This document shows, piece after piece, positions 1-7,591 of a stretch of 50,974 bases of DNA. The notes beneath the pieces are model-generated. The model was given only the letters and a program-made list of their open reading frames with translations, did not search any database and was not told the origin of the DNA. A program made the position numbers and the translations under genes. The DNA is taken from contig NZ_JACJVP010000010.1 in the NCBI RefSeq assembly GCF_014212125.1, positions 19,000 to 69,973 on the forward strand, read 5' to 3'. The DNA is from Cohnella nanjingensis. Lineage in GTDB: Bacteria > Bacillota > Bacilli > Paenibacillales > Paenibacillaceae. Each line of letters opens with the position of its first letter. Position 1 is the stretch's first letter.

Positions 1-388
1 TGTTCGGTCGGCGTTGGAGGATCCTATTAGCCTGTCGCAATTTTCATTATAGCCTGTGACCTGGTAAGGTCATACGTGTTTTTTACGTGTCCGAAAGTAA
101 AGGCCTCACCCATCCAGTCTCACCGTTCCTTTGCGGATACGTCTCACGATCATCATGCGTCGCCGCTTCCGGGAAGACCGCGAAGCCTTTTTACTGTTGG
201 CCGGGCGTTTAAGCCGGATAGGCGGAAACACGGCTATATATAGGACTTTGGGTTCACTTCTTGCGCGATCCGGGACCTTTAGTCCCGGCGAATTTGGACT
301 TTCTAGGCTTGTCAGGCTTGGCAACAAAGAATAAGTGACCGCGCCCCTCATATAATGTACCAATCTATTCGAGCAGGGAGGCGGGAGC
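1..388. other. Gene-free region upstream of spoIIID
   Basis: I see no credible coding sequence here; open frames on both strands lack ribosome binding sites and do not resemble known proteins. It holds a perfect hairpin at 270-288 (CCGGGAC, loop CTTTA, GTCCCGG) and a sporulation-type -10 sequence just before spoIIID. In Bacillus subtilis the gene upstream of spoIIID is the M23-type spoIIQ (with a small gene between); its end is not visible here. Confidence 0.6.
329..356 (+). promoter_or_regulatory. Candidate sporulation (sigma-E type) promoter of spoIIID
   Basis: CATATAAT at 349-356 resembles the sigma-E -10 element (CATACAAT type). GAATA at 329-333 lies 15 nt upstream as a weak -35. The site is about 33 nt before the GTG start. 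spoIIID is transcribed by sigma-E RNA polymerase in B. subtilis, which supports the reading, but the -35 is poor. Confidence 0.4.
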
Positions 389-676
389 GTGCACGATTAC
401 ATCAAAGAACGGACCATCAAGATCGGCCGGTGCATCGTCGAGACGCGCAACACGGTACGGACGATCGCCAAAGAATTCGGCGTCTCCAAAAGCACAGTGC
501 ATAAAGACCTAACCGAGCGGCTGCCGGAGATCAACCCGGACTTGGCCGACCAGGTCAAGCACATTCTGGAGTATCACAAGTCCATCCGGCACCTGAGGGG
601 AGGAGAAGCGACGAAGATCAAGTACAAGAAGACGACCGTCAAAAAACGGGAAGTTCTGACAGCCGTTAAGGTATAA
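389..676 (+). CDS. spoIIID: Sporulation transcriptional regulator SpoIIID
   Basis: A 95-residue DNA-binding protein that activates and represses mother-cell genes between the sigma-E and sigma-K stages of sporulation. The N-terminus MHDYIKERTIKIG, the helix-turn-helix around residues 23-43 (VRTIAKEFGVSKSTVHKDLT) and the basic region HKSIRHLRGGEATK are near-identical to B. subtilis SpoIIID from memory. Length fits the family (about 93). Translation starts at a GTG at 389 behind a GGGAGGCGGGAG ribosome binding site. The last residues (YKKTTVKKREVLTAVKV) diverge, as is usual. It is followed by mbl, the same order as in B. subtilis. Confidence 0.97.
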   Translation: MHDYIKERTIKIGRCIVETRNTVRTIAKEFGVSKSTVHKDLTERLPEINPDLADQVKHILEYHKSIRHLRGGEATKIKYKKTTVKKREVLTAVKV

Positions 677-866
677 TTTTACTTTGAGACGGGATTTGAA
701 AGAGGATTTTCCCGAACGATGGCGAATAATAAATGCTATACAATACGACAGCGGCCTGTAATGCCGTTTCACGCTTGAGATCGGCGCCGGAACCGGCCCG
801 GATCCGAGCGGAAGCGTCGCCATATGGAGCAACGGTCAATCCATCGCGGTGGGGGATTCACGGAAC

Positions 867-1862
867 ATGTTCAGCAAAGACATCGGAATTGATTTGGGCA
901 CGGCCAATGTATCGATTCACGTAAAAGGCAGGGGCGTCGTGCTCGATGAACCGTCCGTAGTCGCCATCGAGAGCGATAGCCGCAGGGTATTGGCCGTCGG
1001 GGAAGACGCGCGCCGCATGGTCGGCCGCACGCCGGGCAATATCGTGGCCATCCGTCCGTTGAAGGACGGGGTCATCGCGGACTTCGAAGTGACCGATATG
1101 ATGCTTAAGGCGTTCATTCAGCGCGTCGGCGGGCGCAATTGGTACAGCCGTCCCCGCATCCTGATCTGCGCGCCTACGAACATTACGTCCGTCGAGCAGA
1201 AGGCGATTCGCGAAGCGGCGGAGAGAAGCGGCGCCAAGGAGGTCTTCCTCGAGGAGGAGCCGAAGGCTGCCGCGATCGGCGCGGGCATGGATATCTTCCA
1301 GCCCAGCGGCAATATGGTAGTGGATATCGGCGGAGGAACGACGGATGTAGCCGTCCTATCGATGGGCGACGTCGTGACCGCCTCTTCTCTTAAAGTCGCG
1401 GGGGACAAGTTCGACGCCGCGATCATGAAGTACATAAAGAACAAGTATAAGCTCCTTATCGGCGAGCGGACGAGCGAAGACATCAAGATCAAGATCGGTA
1501 CGGTATACGCCGGCGGCCGCAACGAGGAGCTGGATATTCGCGGCCGTGACATGGTGTCCGGCCTGCCGCTGACGGTGACGATCCACTCCGACGAGGTGCG
1601 CGAAGCCTTATGGGAGCCGGTATCGTCCATCGTCGCGTCGGCGAAGTCCGTGCTGGAGCGCACCCCGCCGGAGCTCTCGGCCGATATCATCGACCGGGGC
1701 GTCATTCTGACCGGCGGCGGCGCGCTGCTGGACGGTCTGGACGCGCTGCTGGCGGACGAGCTGAAGGTGCCGGTGCTCATCGCGGAAGATCCGATGCATT
1801 GCGTCGTGAAGGGCACCGGCATCATGCTGGATCACCTGGACAAGATGGCCCGCAGGCGCTGA
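867..1862 (+). CDS. mbl: MreB-like actin homologue Mbl
   Basis: A bacterial actin that forms membrane-associated filaments guiding lateral wall synthesis and rod shape. Motifs are the phosphate-1 loop DIGIDLGTAN near residues 5-14, the phosphate-2 loop DIGGGTTDVAV near 153-163, and the adenosine motif GVILTGGGALLDG near 278-290. Choice of Mbl over MreB rests on spoIIID adjacency and on the Mbl-like N-terminus. ATG 867 is preferred over a GTG at 849 because Mbl proteins start MFxxDIGIDLG; it has a G-rich stretch about 11 nt upstream. The length of 331 residues is normal. About 100 nt separate it from the flagellar genes. Confidence 0.96.
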   Translation: MFSKDIGIDLGTANVSIHVKGRGVVLDEPSVVAIESDSRRVLAVGEDARRMVGRTPGNIVAIRPLKDGVIADFEVTDMMLKAFIQRVGGRNWYSRPRILICAPTNITSVEQKAIREAAERSGAKEVFLEEEPKAAAIGAGMDIFQPSGNMVVDIGGGTTDVAVLSMGDVVTASSLKVAGDKFDAAIMKYIKNKYKLLIGERTSEDIKIKIGTVYAGGRNEELDIRGRDMVSGLPLTVTIHSDEVREALWEPVSSIVASAKSVLERTPPELSADIIDRGVILTGGGALLDGLDALLADELKVPVLIAEDPMHCVVKGTGIMLDHLDKMARRR

Positions 1863-1965
1863 TCGGCGTCGCTGCGGGCCGGGCCGGGGATCCGGTGTCC
1901 GGCAAGCGATCAACTTAGGATCAGGAACCAACGGACGACGGTCCGGACGAACAGGGAGGGAAATC

Positions 1966-2832
1966 ATGCTTAGAGGGTTATACACGGCGGCAGCGGGAAT
2001 GATCGCCGAGCAGAGACGCCACGACACGGTGACGAACAACGTCGCCAACTTGAATACTCCCGGCTACAAAGGGACCAGCTCGGTCAACCGCGCCTTCCCC
2101 GAGATGCTGCTCTCGGCCATGGGCGGCGCGAATCCGCCTTCCGGCACGATCGGCAAGCTCAACACCGGCGTATTCGCCGAAGAGAATCTTATGAACCTCG
2201 GTCAAGGCGATATGGTCGAGACGGCCCGCAGCCAGGATATGGCGCTCGTCTCCGACATTCTGGTGAACGGCCGGACGTTCGACGCGTCGGGCAAGTTCGT
2301 CGCCGCCAACGGCGAGGTCACTTATCAGCCTCAAGCCTTCTTCACCGTCCGCAACGGCGACGGCGAACAGCGCTATACGCGCGACGGCAGCTTCCGCACG
2401 ATCGCGGACGGCACCCTCGTCACCGCCGACGGCATGCAGGTGCTCGGCAGCGACGGACAACCGATCCGGGTGACGGCGTCGTGGGACAACGTCGCGGTCA
2501 CGGCGGACGGACGCCTGGTCGACAACCAGACGCAGCAGCCGCTGGACGGCGATCCTCAGCTGATGCTGACGGAGGTCGTCAACCCCAACCTGCTCGTCCG
2601 CGAAGGCGACGGCAAGTTCCGCTACGCAGGCGACCCGGGCGGCATCCGTCTCGTGCAGCAGGGCGAGCGTGTCGAGATCCGGCAGGGATTCCTGGAGCGA
2701 TCCAACGTAGACGCCTCGCAGTCCATGGTGGACATGATGTCCGCCTTGCGCGCCTATGAGGCCAATCAGAAAATCGTGCAGTACTACGACCGCAGCTTGG
2801 ACAAGGCGGTCAACGAAGTCGGCAAGGTCTGA
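1966..2832 (+). CDS. flhO: Flagellar hook-basal body protein, FlhO type
   Basis: A rod/hook-family structural protein of the flagellar basal body axis. It has the N-terminal rod-protein signature (MLRGLYTAAAGMIAEQRRHD, then VTNNVANLNTPGYK, residues 1-35) and the C-terminal signature (NVDASQSMVDMMSALRAYEA, near 245-264) that pack into the coiled-coil core. The middle is the variable surface domain. Length is 288 residues against about 270 for B. subtilis FlhO. A good site (CAGGGAGGGAAATC) precedes the ATG. It sits in the conserved mbl-flhO-flhP order, away from the main fla/che operon, and is probably co-transcribed with flhP (18 nt gap). Confidence 0.92.
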   Translation: MLRGLYTAAAGMIAEQRRHDTVTNNVANLNTPGYKGTSSVNRAFPEMLLSAMGGANPPSGTIGKLNTGVFAEENLMNLGQGDMVETARSQDMALVSDILVNGRTFDASGKFVAANGEVTYQPQAFFTVRNGDGEQRYTRDGSFRTIADGTLVTADGMQVLGSDGQPIRVTASWDNVAVTADGRLVDNQTQQPLDGDPQLMLTEVVNPNLLVREGDGKFRYAGDPGGIRLVQQGERVEIRQGFLERSNVDASQSMVDMMSALRAYEANQKIVQYYDRSLDKAVNEVGKV

Positions 2833-2850
2833 TAACGAGGGGGAGCATCC

Positions 2851-3693
2851 ATGAACAACTCCGTGATCGGCGCAGCCGCATCGCTCGGAGCGCTTCAGCA
2901 GAAGCTGGACATCCTGGCGGGCAATATCGCCAACGTCAATACGACCGGCTACAAGCGGAAGAGCGCCGTCTTCGAAGATATACTGACCAATATTCAACCG
3001 CATGAGCAGAGCTTCCTGCAGCCCGGCCGCCGTTCTCCGCTCGGCTATACGCAGGGCTGGGGCGCGCGCGTGGTCGCCCAACAGCTGGATATGGCCCAAG
3101 GCGCCATGCAGCAGACCGACATTCCGACGGACGTCGCCATTGCGGGCAATGCCCTGTTCGAAGTCCGTTCGGGCGGTTCGATCGACAGCGCGCGGGCGTT
3201 CACGCGCCAGGGCGCCTTCCAGTTGAAGCCGACCGATCAAGGCGACCGGCTCCTCACCACGAATTCGGGTTACCCGGTGGTGGCGAACGTAGACGGGCAG
3301 GAAGACTTCATCCGCGTGCCGAACGGCTACGAGATGATCATCGCCGCGGACGGGACGATCACCGCCCGCCTGCCGAACGGAACCGAGCAGGTGGAGCTCG
3401 GCAAGCTGAAGCTGGTGCAGGTGACGAAGCCCGAGCTGCTCCAAGCCGTCGCCGACAACCTCTACGGCGTCCCGTCGAACGTGAACGTCCAGGATGTCGT
3501 CGCCGATATTCAGGCCTCCCCGGAGACCACGGGCGGCGTATCGGTGCGCCAAGGATTCACCGAGCAATCCAACGTCAATCTGACCGACGAGATCGCGGAT
3601 CTCGTGAACGTTCAGCGCGCTTATCAGCTGAGCGCCCGGGCGTTGTCCTCCGGCGACCAGATGATGCAGATGGCGACCAACTTGCGCGGATAG
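2851..3693 (+). CDS. flhP: Flagellar hook-basal body protein, FlhP type
   Basis: Second member of the FlgF/FlgG-like pair. Residues 1-36 carry the rod signature (LGALQQKLDILAGNIANVNT, TGYKR) and the end carries SNVNLTDEIADLVNVQRAYQ and LSARALSSGDQMMQMATNLRG. It has 280 residues; family members are 260-280. The site GAGGGGGAGCATCC lies before the ATG, 18 nt after flhO. In B. subtilis FlhP is the distal-rod protein; that exact role is taken from the family. Confidence 0.92.
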   Translation: MNNSVIGAAASLGALQQKLDILAGNIANVNTTGYKRKSAVFEDILTNIQPHEQSFLQPGRRSPLGYTQGWGARVVAQQLDMAQGAMQQTDIPTDVAIAGNALFEVRSGGSIDSARAFTRQGAFQLKPTDQGDRLLTTNSGYPVVANVDGQEDFIRVPNGYEMIIAADGTITARLPNGTEQVELGKLKLVQVTKPELLQAVADNLYGVPSNVNVQDVVADIQASPETTGGVSVRQGFTEQSNVNLTDEIADLVNVQRAYQLSARALSSGDQMMQMATNLRG

Positions 3694-3757
3694 CGTATTG
3701 CGCTTAGAATAGGTAGCGTTTGTATCGTTTTTTTTTTTCCTATAAGGAGGATCAATC

Positions 3758-3991
3758 GTGACAGCAACCAAGCGTCCGACGGACAAGCCCAAGCGATCCG
3801 CGGGACGACTCTTGCTGCTGATTGTCTGGACTAGCGTCAAGATCTTGTTCATCCCGGTGCTCTGCGTGGCGGCGCTGATCGCCGGCCTAGCCATCGGATA
3901 TGTGGTGCTAGGCAAGCAGCAATGGTCGGATGTATTCGACTGGAATACATGGAGACATATGTACGATCTCGTGTTCGCGAGCGGCGACTGA
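3758..3991 (+). CDS. Small EpuA-type membrane protein (annotated as DNA-directed RNA polymerase subunit beta family)
   Basis: A 77-residue protein with a basic, Lys/Arg-rich N-terminus (residues 2-20), one long hydrophobic segment (about 21-51, LLLLIVWTSVKILFIPVLCV onward) and a short acidic, Trp-rich tail (WSDVFDWNTWRHMYD). This pattern matches the small Firmicute family often labelled RNA polymerase subunit beta/EpuA; that name is historical and does not show it is part of RNA polymerase. It starts at a GTG behind a strong AAGGAGG. An 11-base T tract just upstream (3728-3738) is unusual in a leader. A rho-independent terminator follows, closing this gene group. Confidence 0.72.
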   Translation: MTATKRPTDKPKRSAGRLLLLIVWTSVKILFIPVLCVAALIAGLAIGYVVLGKQQWSDVFDWNTWRHMYDLVFASGD

Positions 3992-4024
3992 CGCCTGCAC
4001 CGGCCTTAGGCGACCGTCATGAAG

Positions 4025-4056
4025 GCTCCCCGCCTGCAAGCGGGGAGCTTTCGTTT
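4025..4056 (+). terminator. Rho-independent terminator after the mbl-flhOP group
   Basis: The stem GCTCCCCGC (4025-4033) pairs with GCGGGGAGC (4040-4048) around a 6-nt loop and is followed by TTTCGTTTT. It ends the transcript of the EpuA-type gene. Confidence 0.85.
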
Positions 4057-4087
4057 TGTCTGCGGAAGACAGGTATTGTCGAATCGG

Positions 4088-4116
4088 TTTACGCCCGGTA
4101 GGCCGAGCGGTATAAT
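4088..4116 (+). promoter_or_regulatory. Sigma-A promoter of the CDP-alcohol phosphatidyltransferase gene
   Basis: TTTACG (4088-4093), 17-nt spacer, TATAAT (4111-4116), about 36 nt before the ATG at 4153. It sits directly after a terminator, so it starts a new transcription unit. Confidence 0.7.
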
Positions 4117-4152
4117 TAATGGGGAACTTTGAGAGATGGGGGAGAATCCGGG

Positions 4153-4662
4153 ATGAATATACCTAATCTGCTGACGATGTCCCGATTCGTCATGATCCCC
4201 CTGTTCATATCGCTGTATATGAACGATCATCGGGTGTCGGCGCTGCTCGTGATATTGGTGGCCGGCCTGACTGACTTGCTGGACGGCTATATCGCTCGCC
4301 GAAGCGGGCAGATCACTTTGACCGGCATCATGCTCGATCCGCTGGCGGACAAGCTGATGATGCTCTCGGTCGTGGCCGCGCTGCTCGTCGGGGGGGAGAT
4401 CCCTTGGTCGGCGGCGATCACGATGGGGGTACGCGAGGTCGGAATGATCGCCAGCTCGGCGTTTTTTCATTTTCGCGGGATGCGCACCGTTCCGGCCAAC
4501 GTCTACGGCAAGCTGACTACGTTCGTTTATTATCTGGCCATCCTCCTGCTCTTCCTGGAGCAGCCGGGCGGCGTGGAGCTCCTCTGGACCGCCATCGTCC
4601 TCTCTTTCGTGACGACGGGGGTCTACTTCATGAAGTTCAAGCGTCTGAACCAGGCATCCTGA
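4153..4662 (+). CDS. CDP-alcohol phosphatidyltransferase (PgsA/Cls-II-like)
   Basis: An integral membrane enzyme that moves a phosphatidyl group from CDP-diacylglycerol to an alcohol. The full catalytic signature is present at about residues 40-66: D-LL-DG-YI-AR, eight residues, G, three residues, D, three residues, D (reads TDLLDGYIARR then GIMLDPLADK). About five membrane segments surround it. The 169 residues are a little shorter than typical phosphatidylglycerophosphate synthases, so PgsA-type or cardiolipin-synthase-like substrate is unresolved. ATG 4153 is chosen because GGGGGAG lies about 9 nt upstream; an in-frame TTG at 4129 has no site. It is monocistronic or leads toward fabZ. Confidence 0.88.
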   Translation: MNIPNLLTMSRFVMIPLFISLYMNDHRVSALLVILVAGLTDLLDGYIARRSGQITLTGIMLDPLADKLMMLSVVAALLVGGEIPWSAAITMGVREVGMIASSAFFHFRGMRTVPANVYGKLTTFVYYLAILLLFLEQPGGVELLWTAIVLSFVTTGVYFMKFKRLNQAS

Positions 4663-4841
4663 CGCCTGAAGGGGCCGGAGGCACAAAAAGAACCCGCCGT
4701 CGCGCCGAACGAGGAGAAGCGGCAGTCGACGGCGAGCCCTCTTATCATCAACCTTCGCGACTGCAGTTCGCCAAGGGATAATTGTAGTATTGACCGCAGT
4801 CGGCGGGCTTTATCCCCCCTGCGAGGAGAGGAGATTCCTGT

Positions 4842-5273
4842 ATGCTCGACGTGAATCAAATTCAAGAGATCATTCCCCATCGTCCGCCGTTCCTGTTGGT
4901 GGACCGCATCCTGGAGCTCGAAGCGGGCAAACGGGCCGTCGGCCTCAAAAACGTGACGATCAACGAACCGTTCTTCGTCGGACACTTCCCGGGCTTCCCG
5001 GTCATGCCGGGCGTGCTCATCCTCGAAGCGCTCGCCCAGGTCGGCGCGACGGCGATTCTCGGTCTCGAAGAGAACCGGGGCAAGATCGGTCTGTTCGCGG
5101 GCGTGGACGAATTCCGCTGGCGCGGCCAAGTGACGCCGGGCGATACGCTGACGCTGGAGGTCGAGATCATCCGCCTCAAAGGACCGATCGGCAAAGGCCA
5201 AGCAACCGCCAAGGTCGACGGCAAAGTGGTCTGCGAGGGCGTGCTGATGTTCGCGCTGACGGATCCCAAATAA
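4842..5273 (+). CDS. fabZ: 3-hydroxyacyl-ACP dehydratase FabZ
   Basis: Type II fatty acid synthesis enzyme that dehydrates beta-hydroxyacyl-ACP to trans-2-enoyl-ACP in the cytoplasm. The hot-dog fold signatures are [13 protein letters not shown] (11-23) and the active-site helix [20 protein letters not shown], with catalytic His near 49 and Glu near 63. The 143-residue length is standard. A GAGGAGAGGAG site precedes the ATG. In B. subtilis fabZ (ywpB) lies just after flhP; here two small genes are inserted between them. Confidence 0.96.
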   Translation: MLDVNQIQEIIPHRPPFLLVDRILELEAGKRAVGLKNVTINEPFFVGHFPGFPVMPGVLILEALAQVGATAILGLEENRGKIGLFAGVDEFRWRGQVTPGDTLTLEVEIIRLKGPIGKGQATAKVDGKVVCEGVLMFALTDPK

Positions 5274-5480
5274 GAACGGATCTGCCGTCTTTGGAGGAAA
5301 AGAGGCACTGTCGGCCGGATTTTGTTCGGAAAAACGGATGGACGAGCAGATCGCCCTTGCGCGACGAACCAAGCCGAATCGGCGGAAGGCGGCGTCCTGA
5401 AGCTTCCGACTCCTGCGGCGTGAAGATCGGCCCGCGTCGGGGTATAGATAAGAGATTAATATGGAGAGGAAGCGAGAACG

Positions 5481-7187
5481 ATGAGTAACCTTACAGCTAT
5501 AGAAGTCTATGAGGCTTGGTTGAACGACCCGAACGTGGATCAAGCGACGAAGGATGAGCTGCGCGGCATTGCGGACAAGCCGGCTGACATCGAAGACCGC
5601 TTCTATCGGGAACTGGAATTCGGCACGGGCGGCCTCCGCGGCGTGATGGGCGCGGGGACGAACCGGATGAATCGCTATATGATCGGGCGCGCGACCCAAG
5701 GGTTCGCCGCGTATCTCCTGAAGCAATTCTCTTCCCCGTCGGTCGTCATCGCGCACGATTCCCGGAACAACTCCGATATCTACTCGCTCGAGACGGCTTG
5801 CGTGCTCGCGGCAAACGGCATCAAGACGTACCTGTTCCGCTCGCTGCGTCCGACGCCTCAGCTCTCGTTCGCCGTCCGCGAATTGAAGGCTTGCGGCGGC
5901 ATCGTCATCACGGCGAGCCACAATCCGCCGGAGTACAACGGCTACAAGGTGTACGGAGAGGACGGCTGCCAGCTCGTGCCGCACCAGGCCGAGCAGGTTA
6001 TCGCCGAGATTCGCGAAGTGGACGCCTTCCAAGACGTGAAGCGCTTGTCGCAGCGGGAAGCGGAGGAGCAGGGGCAGCTGCTCTGGCTGGACGAAGAGGA
6101 CGACAACCGGTTCGTCCATACGGTGGCGGGACAGTCCGTACATCCGGAGCTGCTGAAGAGCGGCGCCGGCGACGCGCTGAAGATCGTATATACGCCGCTG
6201 CACGGCGCCGGCAATATGCCCGTCCGCTGGGTTCTCGCGCAGGCGGGCTTCGGCTCCGTCTACGTCGTGCCGGAGCAGGAGCATCCGAACGGGATGTTCT
6301 CGACCGTCAAGTCGCCGAACCCGGAGGAGCACGAAGCGTTCACGCTGGCCATCAAGCTCGCGGACGAGAAGGGCGCCGACATCATCGTCGGCACGGACCC
6401 GGACTGCGACCGGATGGGCGCCGTCGTCAAGAACGACAAGGGCGAGTACACGGTGCTCTCCGGCAACCAATCCGGCGCGCTGATGGTGCACTATCTGCTC
6501 TCCAACCTGCAGGCGAAGGGCAAGCTCCCGGCCAACGGCGCGGTGATCAAGACGATCGTGACGAGCGAGATGGGCGCGGACATCGCGAAGTCGTACGGCT
6601 GCGAAGTCATCAATACGCTGACGGGCTTCAAGTACATCGGCGAGAAGATGACCGAGTTCGAATCGACCGGCGCGCATACGTTCCTCTTCGGCTATGAGGA
6701 GAGCTACGGCTATCTGACAGGGACCTATGCCCGGGACAAGGATGCCGTCGTCGCCTCGATGCTTATCTGCGAAGCGGCCGCCTACTACAAGACGCAAGGC
6801 AAGACGCTGTACGACGTGCTGCTAGAGCTGTACGCAAAGTACGGCACGTACTTGGAGAAGCTGGAGTCCCGGACGCTAAAGGGCAAGGACGGCGTGGAGA
6901 AGATCGGCGCCATCATGGCCGACTGGCGCACGAATCCGCCTGCGGAGGTGGCCGGCATTCAAGTGGCGAAGGCGCTGGACTACGAGAAGGGCATCGACGA
7001 TCTGCCGAAGGAGAACGTGCTCAAATTCATGCTCGCCGACGGCTCCTGGTTCTGTCTGCGTCCGTCCGGCACGGAACCGAAGATCAAGGTGTACTTTGCC
7101 GTGCGGGGCGGCGATCTGTCCGGCGCTTCCGATTCGCTGGGCCGCCTGGTGACGGATGTCATGGCGCGCGTCGATGCGCGGGCCTAA
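5481..7187 (+). CDS. pgcA: Alpha-phosphoglucomutase, PgcA type
   Basis: Interconverts glucose-1-phosphate and glucose-6-phosphate, feeding UDP-glucose, wall teichoic acid, glycolipid and, in this neighbourhood, nucleotide-sugar synthesis. Family features in order are the N-terminal ELEFGTGGLRGVMGAGTNR (46-64), the phosphoserine loop TASHNPPEYNGYK (Ser near 146), the metal loop DPDCDRMG (near 307-314), the sugar loop GYEESYGYLTG (near 405) and the C-terminal phosphate loop RPSGTEPKIKVYF (near 533). Length 568 fits PgcA (about 565-581) and excludes the shorter GlmM. It starts with ATG behind GGAGAGGAAGCGAGAACG. No clear terminator follows. Phosphomannomutase activity is possible in this family. 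Confidence 0.92.
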   Translation: MSNLTAIEVYEAWLNDPNVDQATKDELRGIADKPADIEDRFYRELEFGTGGLRGVMGAGTNRMNRYMIGRATQGFAAYLLKQFSSPSVVIAHDSRNNSDIYSLETACVLAANGIKTYLFRSLRPTPQLSFAVRELKACGGIVITASHNPPEYNGYKVYGEDGCQLVPHQAEQVIAEIREVDAFQDVKRLSQREAEEQGQLLWLDEEDDNRFVHTVAGQSVHPELLKSGAGDALKIVYTPLHGAGNMPVRWVLAQAGFGSVYVVPEQEHPNGMFSTVKSPNPEEHEAFTLAIKLADEKGADIIVGTDPDCDRMGAVVKNDKGEYTVLSGNQSGALMVHYLLSNLQAKGKLPANGAVIKTIVTSEMGADIAKSYGCEVINTLTGFKYIGEKMTEFESTGAHTFLFGYEESYGYLTGTYARDKDAVVASMLICEAAAYYKTQGKTLYDVLLELYAKYGTYLEKLESRTLKGKDGVEKIGAIMADWRTNPPAEVAGIQVAKALDYEKGIDDLPKENVLKFMLADGSWFCLRPSGTEPKIKVYFAVRGGDLSGASDSLGRLVTDVMARVDARA

Positions 7188-7591
7188 GCGGGAGCAAGGC
7201 AGCGGCGTCGGGGCTGAGTCGTAACGGGGTGACGATGGGGAGCGAGAGGCTGATCGCGGCGAGGCCGAACAGGAACAGCGCCGTGATTGTCATGGTGCAT
7301 TGGCGTGCCGGCATCCATATAAAGCGAGTCAGCCGGTCGGCGTAAAGCCATAGATGCAATACCGGCGAGACGGCGTTCGGAAGCGAAGGCGGAAGCGGCG
7401 AGCGAGCCGCATCCGGCTTTCACGCGTCTAACGCTTGTCACATGTTGTCACAGTATTGCGCGGGAAATGAAGTTTTCTGCCGATCCGGCACGCGATTTTT
7501 CGAACTTTTACGGATGATTCCGCGTCTACGTTTTCATACTAGAAATAATTGCCTGCATATGCATTGATGGGAATGAGAAGGAGTGACGGTT
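7188..7591. other. Intergenic region with a direct repeat before the DUF5693 gene
   Basis: No convincing gene is seen; short minus-strand frames lack ribosome binding sites. The notable element is an 8-base direct repeat TTGTCACA at 7435-7442 and 7445-7452, spaced by one helical turn. CATACTA near 7535 resembles a forespore sigma -10 but has no matching -35. Confidence 0.5.

Noticed and set aside
1978..3915. Long minus-strand open frame (645 codons) over flhO-flhP
   Set aside because: It mirrors two clear flagellar genes, is Arg/Val/Leu-rich, and has no ribosome binding site. GC-rich third positions create it.
4623..6797. Long minus-strand open frame (724 codons) over fabZ and pgcA
   Set aside because: Shadow of two well-identified genes; composition (Arg, Ala, His, Asp) is typical of antisense GC-rich frames.
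7159..7359. Small hydrophobic minus-strand frame after pgcA
   Set aside because: It has a plausible membrane segment but no ribosome binding site, and it overlaps the 3' end of pgcA.
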